This document shows positions 5,296-5,366 of a stretch of DNA of 5,366 nt, piece by piece (within the stretch, counting starts at the first letter, position 1; the number at the start of each line of letters is the position of its first letter). The notes beneath the pieces are model-generated. The model searched no databases. It had not been told where the DNA came from and worked only from the letters and a program-made list of their open reading frames with translations. The position numbers and the translations under genes are program-made. This DNA is from JBLHLB01 sp047618505 (GTDB lineage Bacteria > Planctomycetota > UBA1135 > GCA-002686595): positions 1 through 5,366 of the forward strand of contig JBLHLB010000292.1 of the NCBI GenBank assembly GCA_047618505.1, written 5' to 3'.

Positions 5296-5366
5296 TCAGG
5301 GTTTGATCGGGACCGATGTCGGTCGACCGAGTTCGATCATCCTGTTCAGGATGTTGCAGGCGACCA
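5296..5366 (-). CDS. C-terminal end of a gene running off the window, possibly a transposase
   Basis: On the minus strand, 22 codons run from the window edge to a TGA at 5296-5298, reading VACNILNRM then IELGRPTSVPIKP. The LNRM...LGRP.SV pattern resembles transposase C-termini I have seen in planctomycete-type genomes, but the fragment is too short for a firm family call. It converges on the protease gene. The inverted repeat CATCCTG-TT-CAGGATG (5338-5353) and the palindrome TCGGTCGACCGA (5319-5330) fall inside this frame. If the call is right, mobile DNA lies on both sides of the protease. Confidence 0.4.
   Translation of the reverse strand, partial: VACNILNRMIELGRPTSVPIKP

Noticed and set aside
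5338..5353. Inverted repeat CATCCTG-TT-CAGGATG as a terminator or operator
   Set aside because: A 2-base spacer is too tight for an RNA hairpin, there is no T-run, and it falls inside the minus-strand reading frame.

Overview
The window looks like accessory DNA from a high-GC bacterium, most likely a planctomycete. The lineage call rests on my recollection that the last ~130 residues of the large exported protease match a C-terminal module recurring in secreted proteins of marine Planctomycetota (Poly30/Saltatorellus type). No search was run, so it is an inference.

Left half (about 116-2505): a scar of mobile-element debris. Two ~310-bp arms (162-470 and 2111-2420) are inverted copies of one another, about 97% identical by eye. 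Each carries the 3' end of an IS91-family rolling-circle transposase gene plus ~215 bp beyond its stop codon, with the stops facing outward. Between them lie three genes that have all lost their 5' ends: a tyrosine recombinase tail (556-807, +), the C-terminal half of an unrecognised protein with a calcium-loop-like motif (844-1233, -), and a DDE transposase retaining its catalytic core but not its N-terminal DNA-binding region (1223-1957, +). None looks functional as a mobility gene; the DDE core is the best preserved.

Right half (2691-5177): one intact gene for an exported S8 (subtilisin-like) serine protease of 828 residues. It has a signal peptide, two similar propeptide-like modules, a catalytic domain with Asp286/His312/Asn404/Ser481, a KP-43-like beta-sandwich domain, and the planctomycete-type C-terminal module. 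A run of nine G lies just before the catalytic serine. The ~185 bp between the repeat arm and the start codon hold a 9-bp stem-loop but no promoter I can identify. After the protease, a convergent reading frame on the minus strand (5296-5364) runs off the window; its tail resembles a transposase C-terminus.

The protease and the mobile debris share no evident pathway. The link is positional: the right arm of the inverted repeat sits directly upstream of the protease gene and may have replaced or trimmed its original upstream region. I found no rRNA, tRNA or CRISPR array. I see no convincing new multi-gene system here. The most unusual items are the inverted pair of IS91 3' ends with repeated motifs at the outer edges, the doubled propeptide, and the G9 tract.
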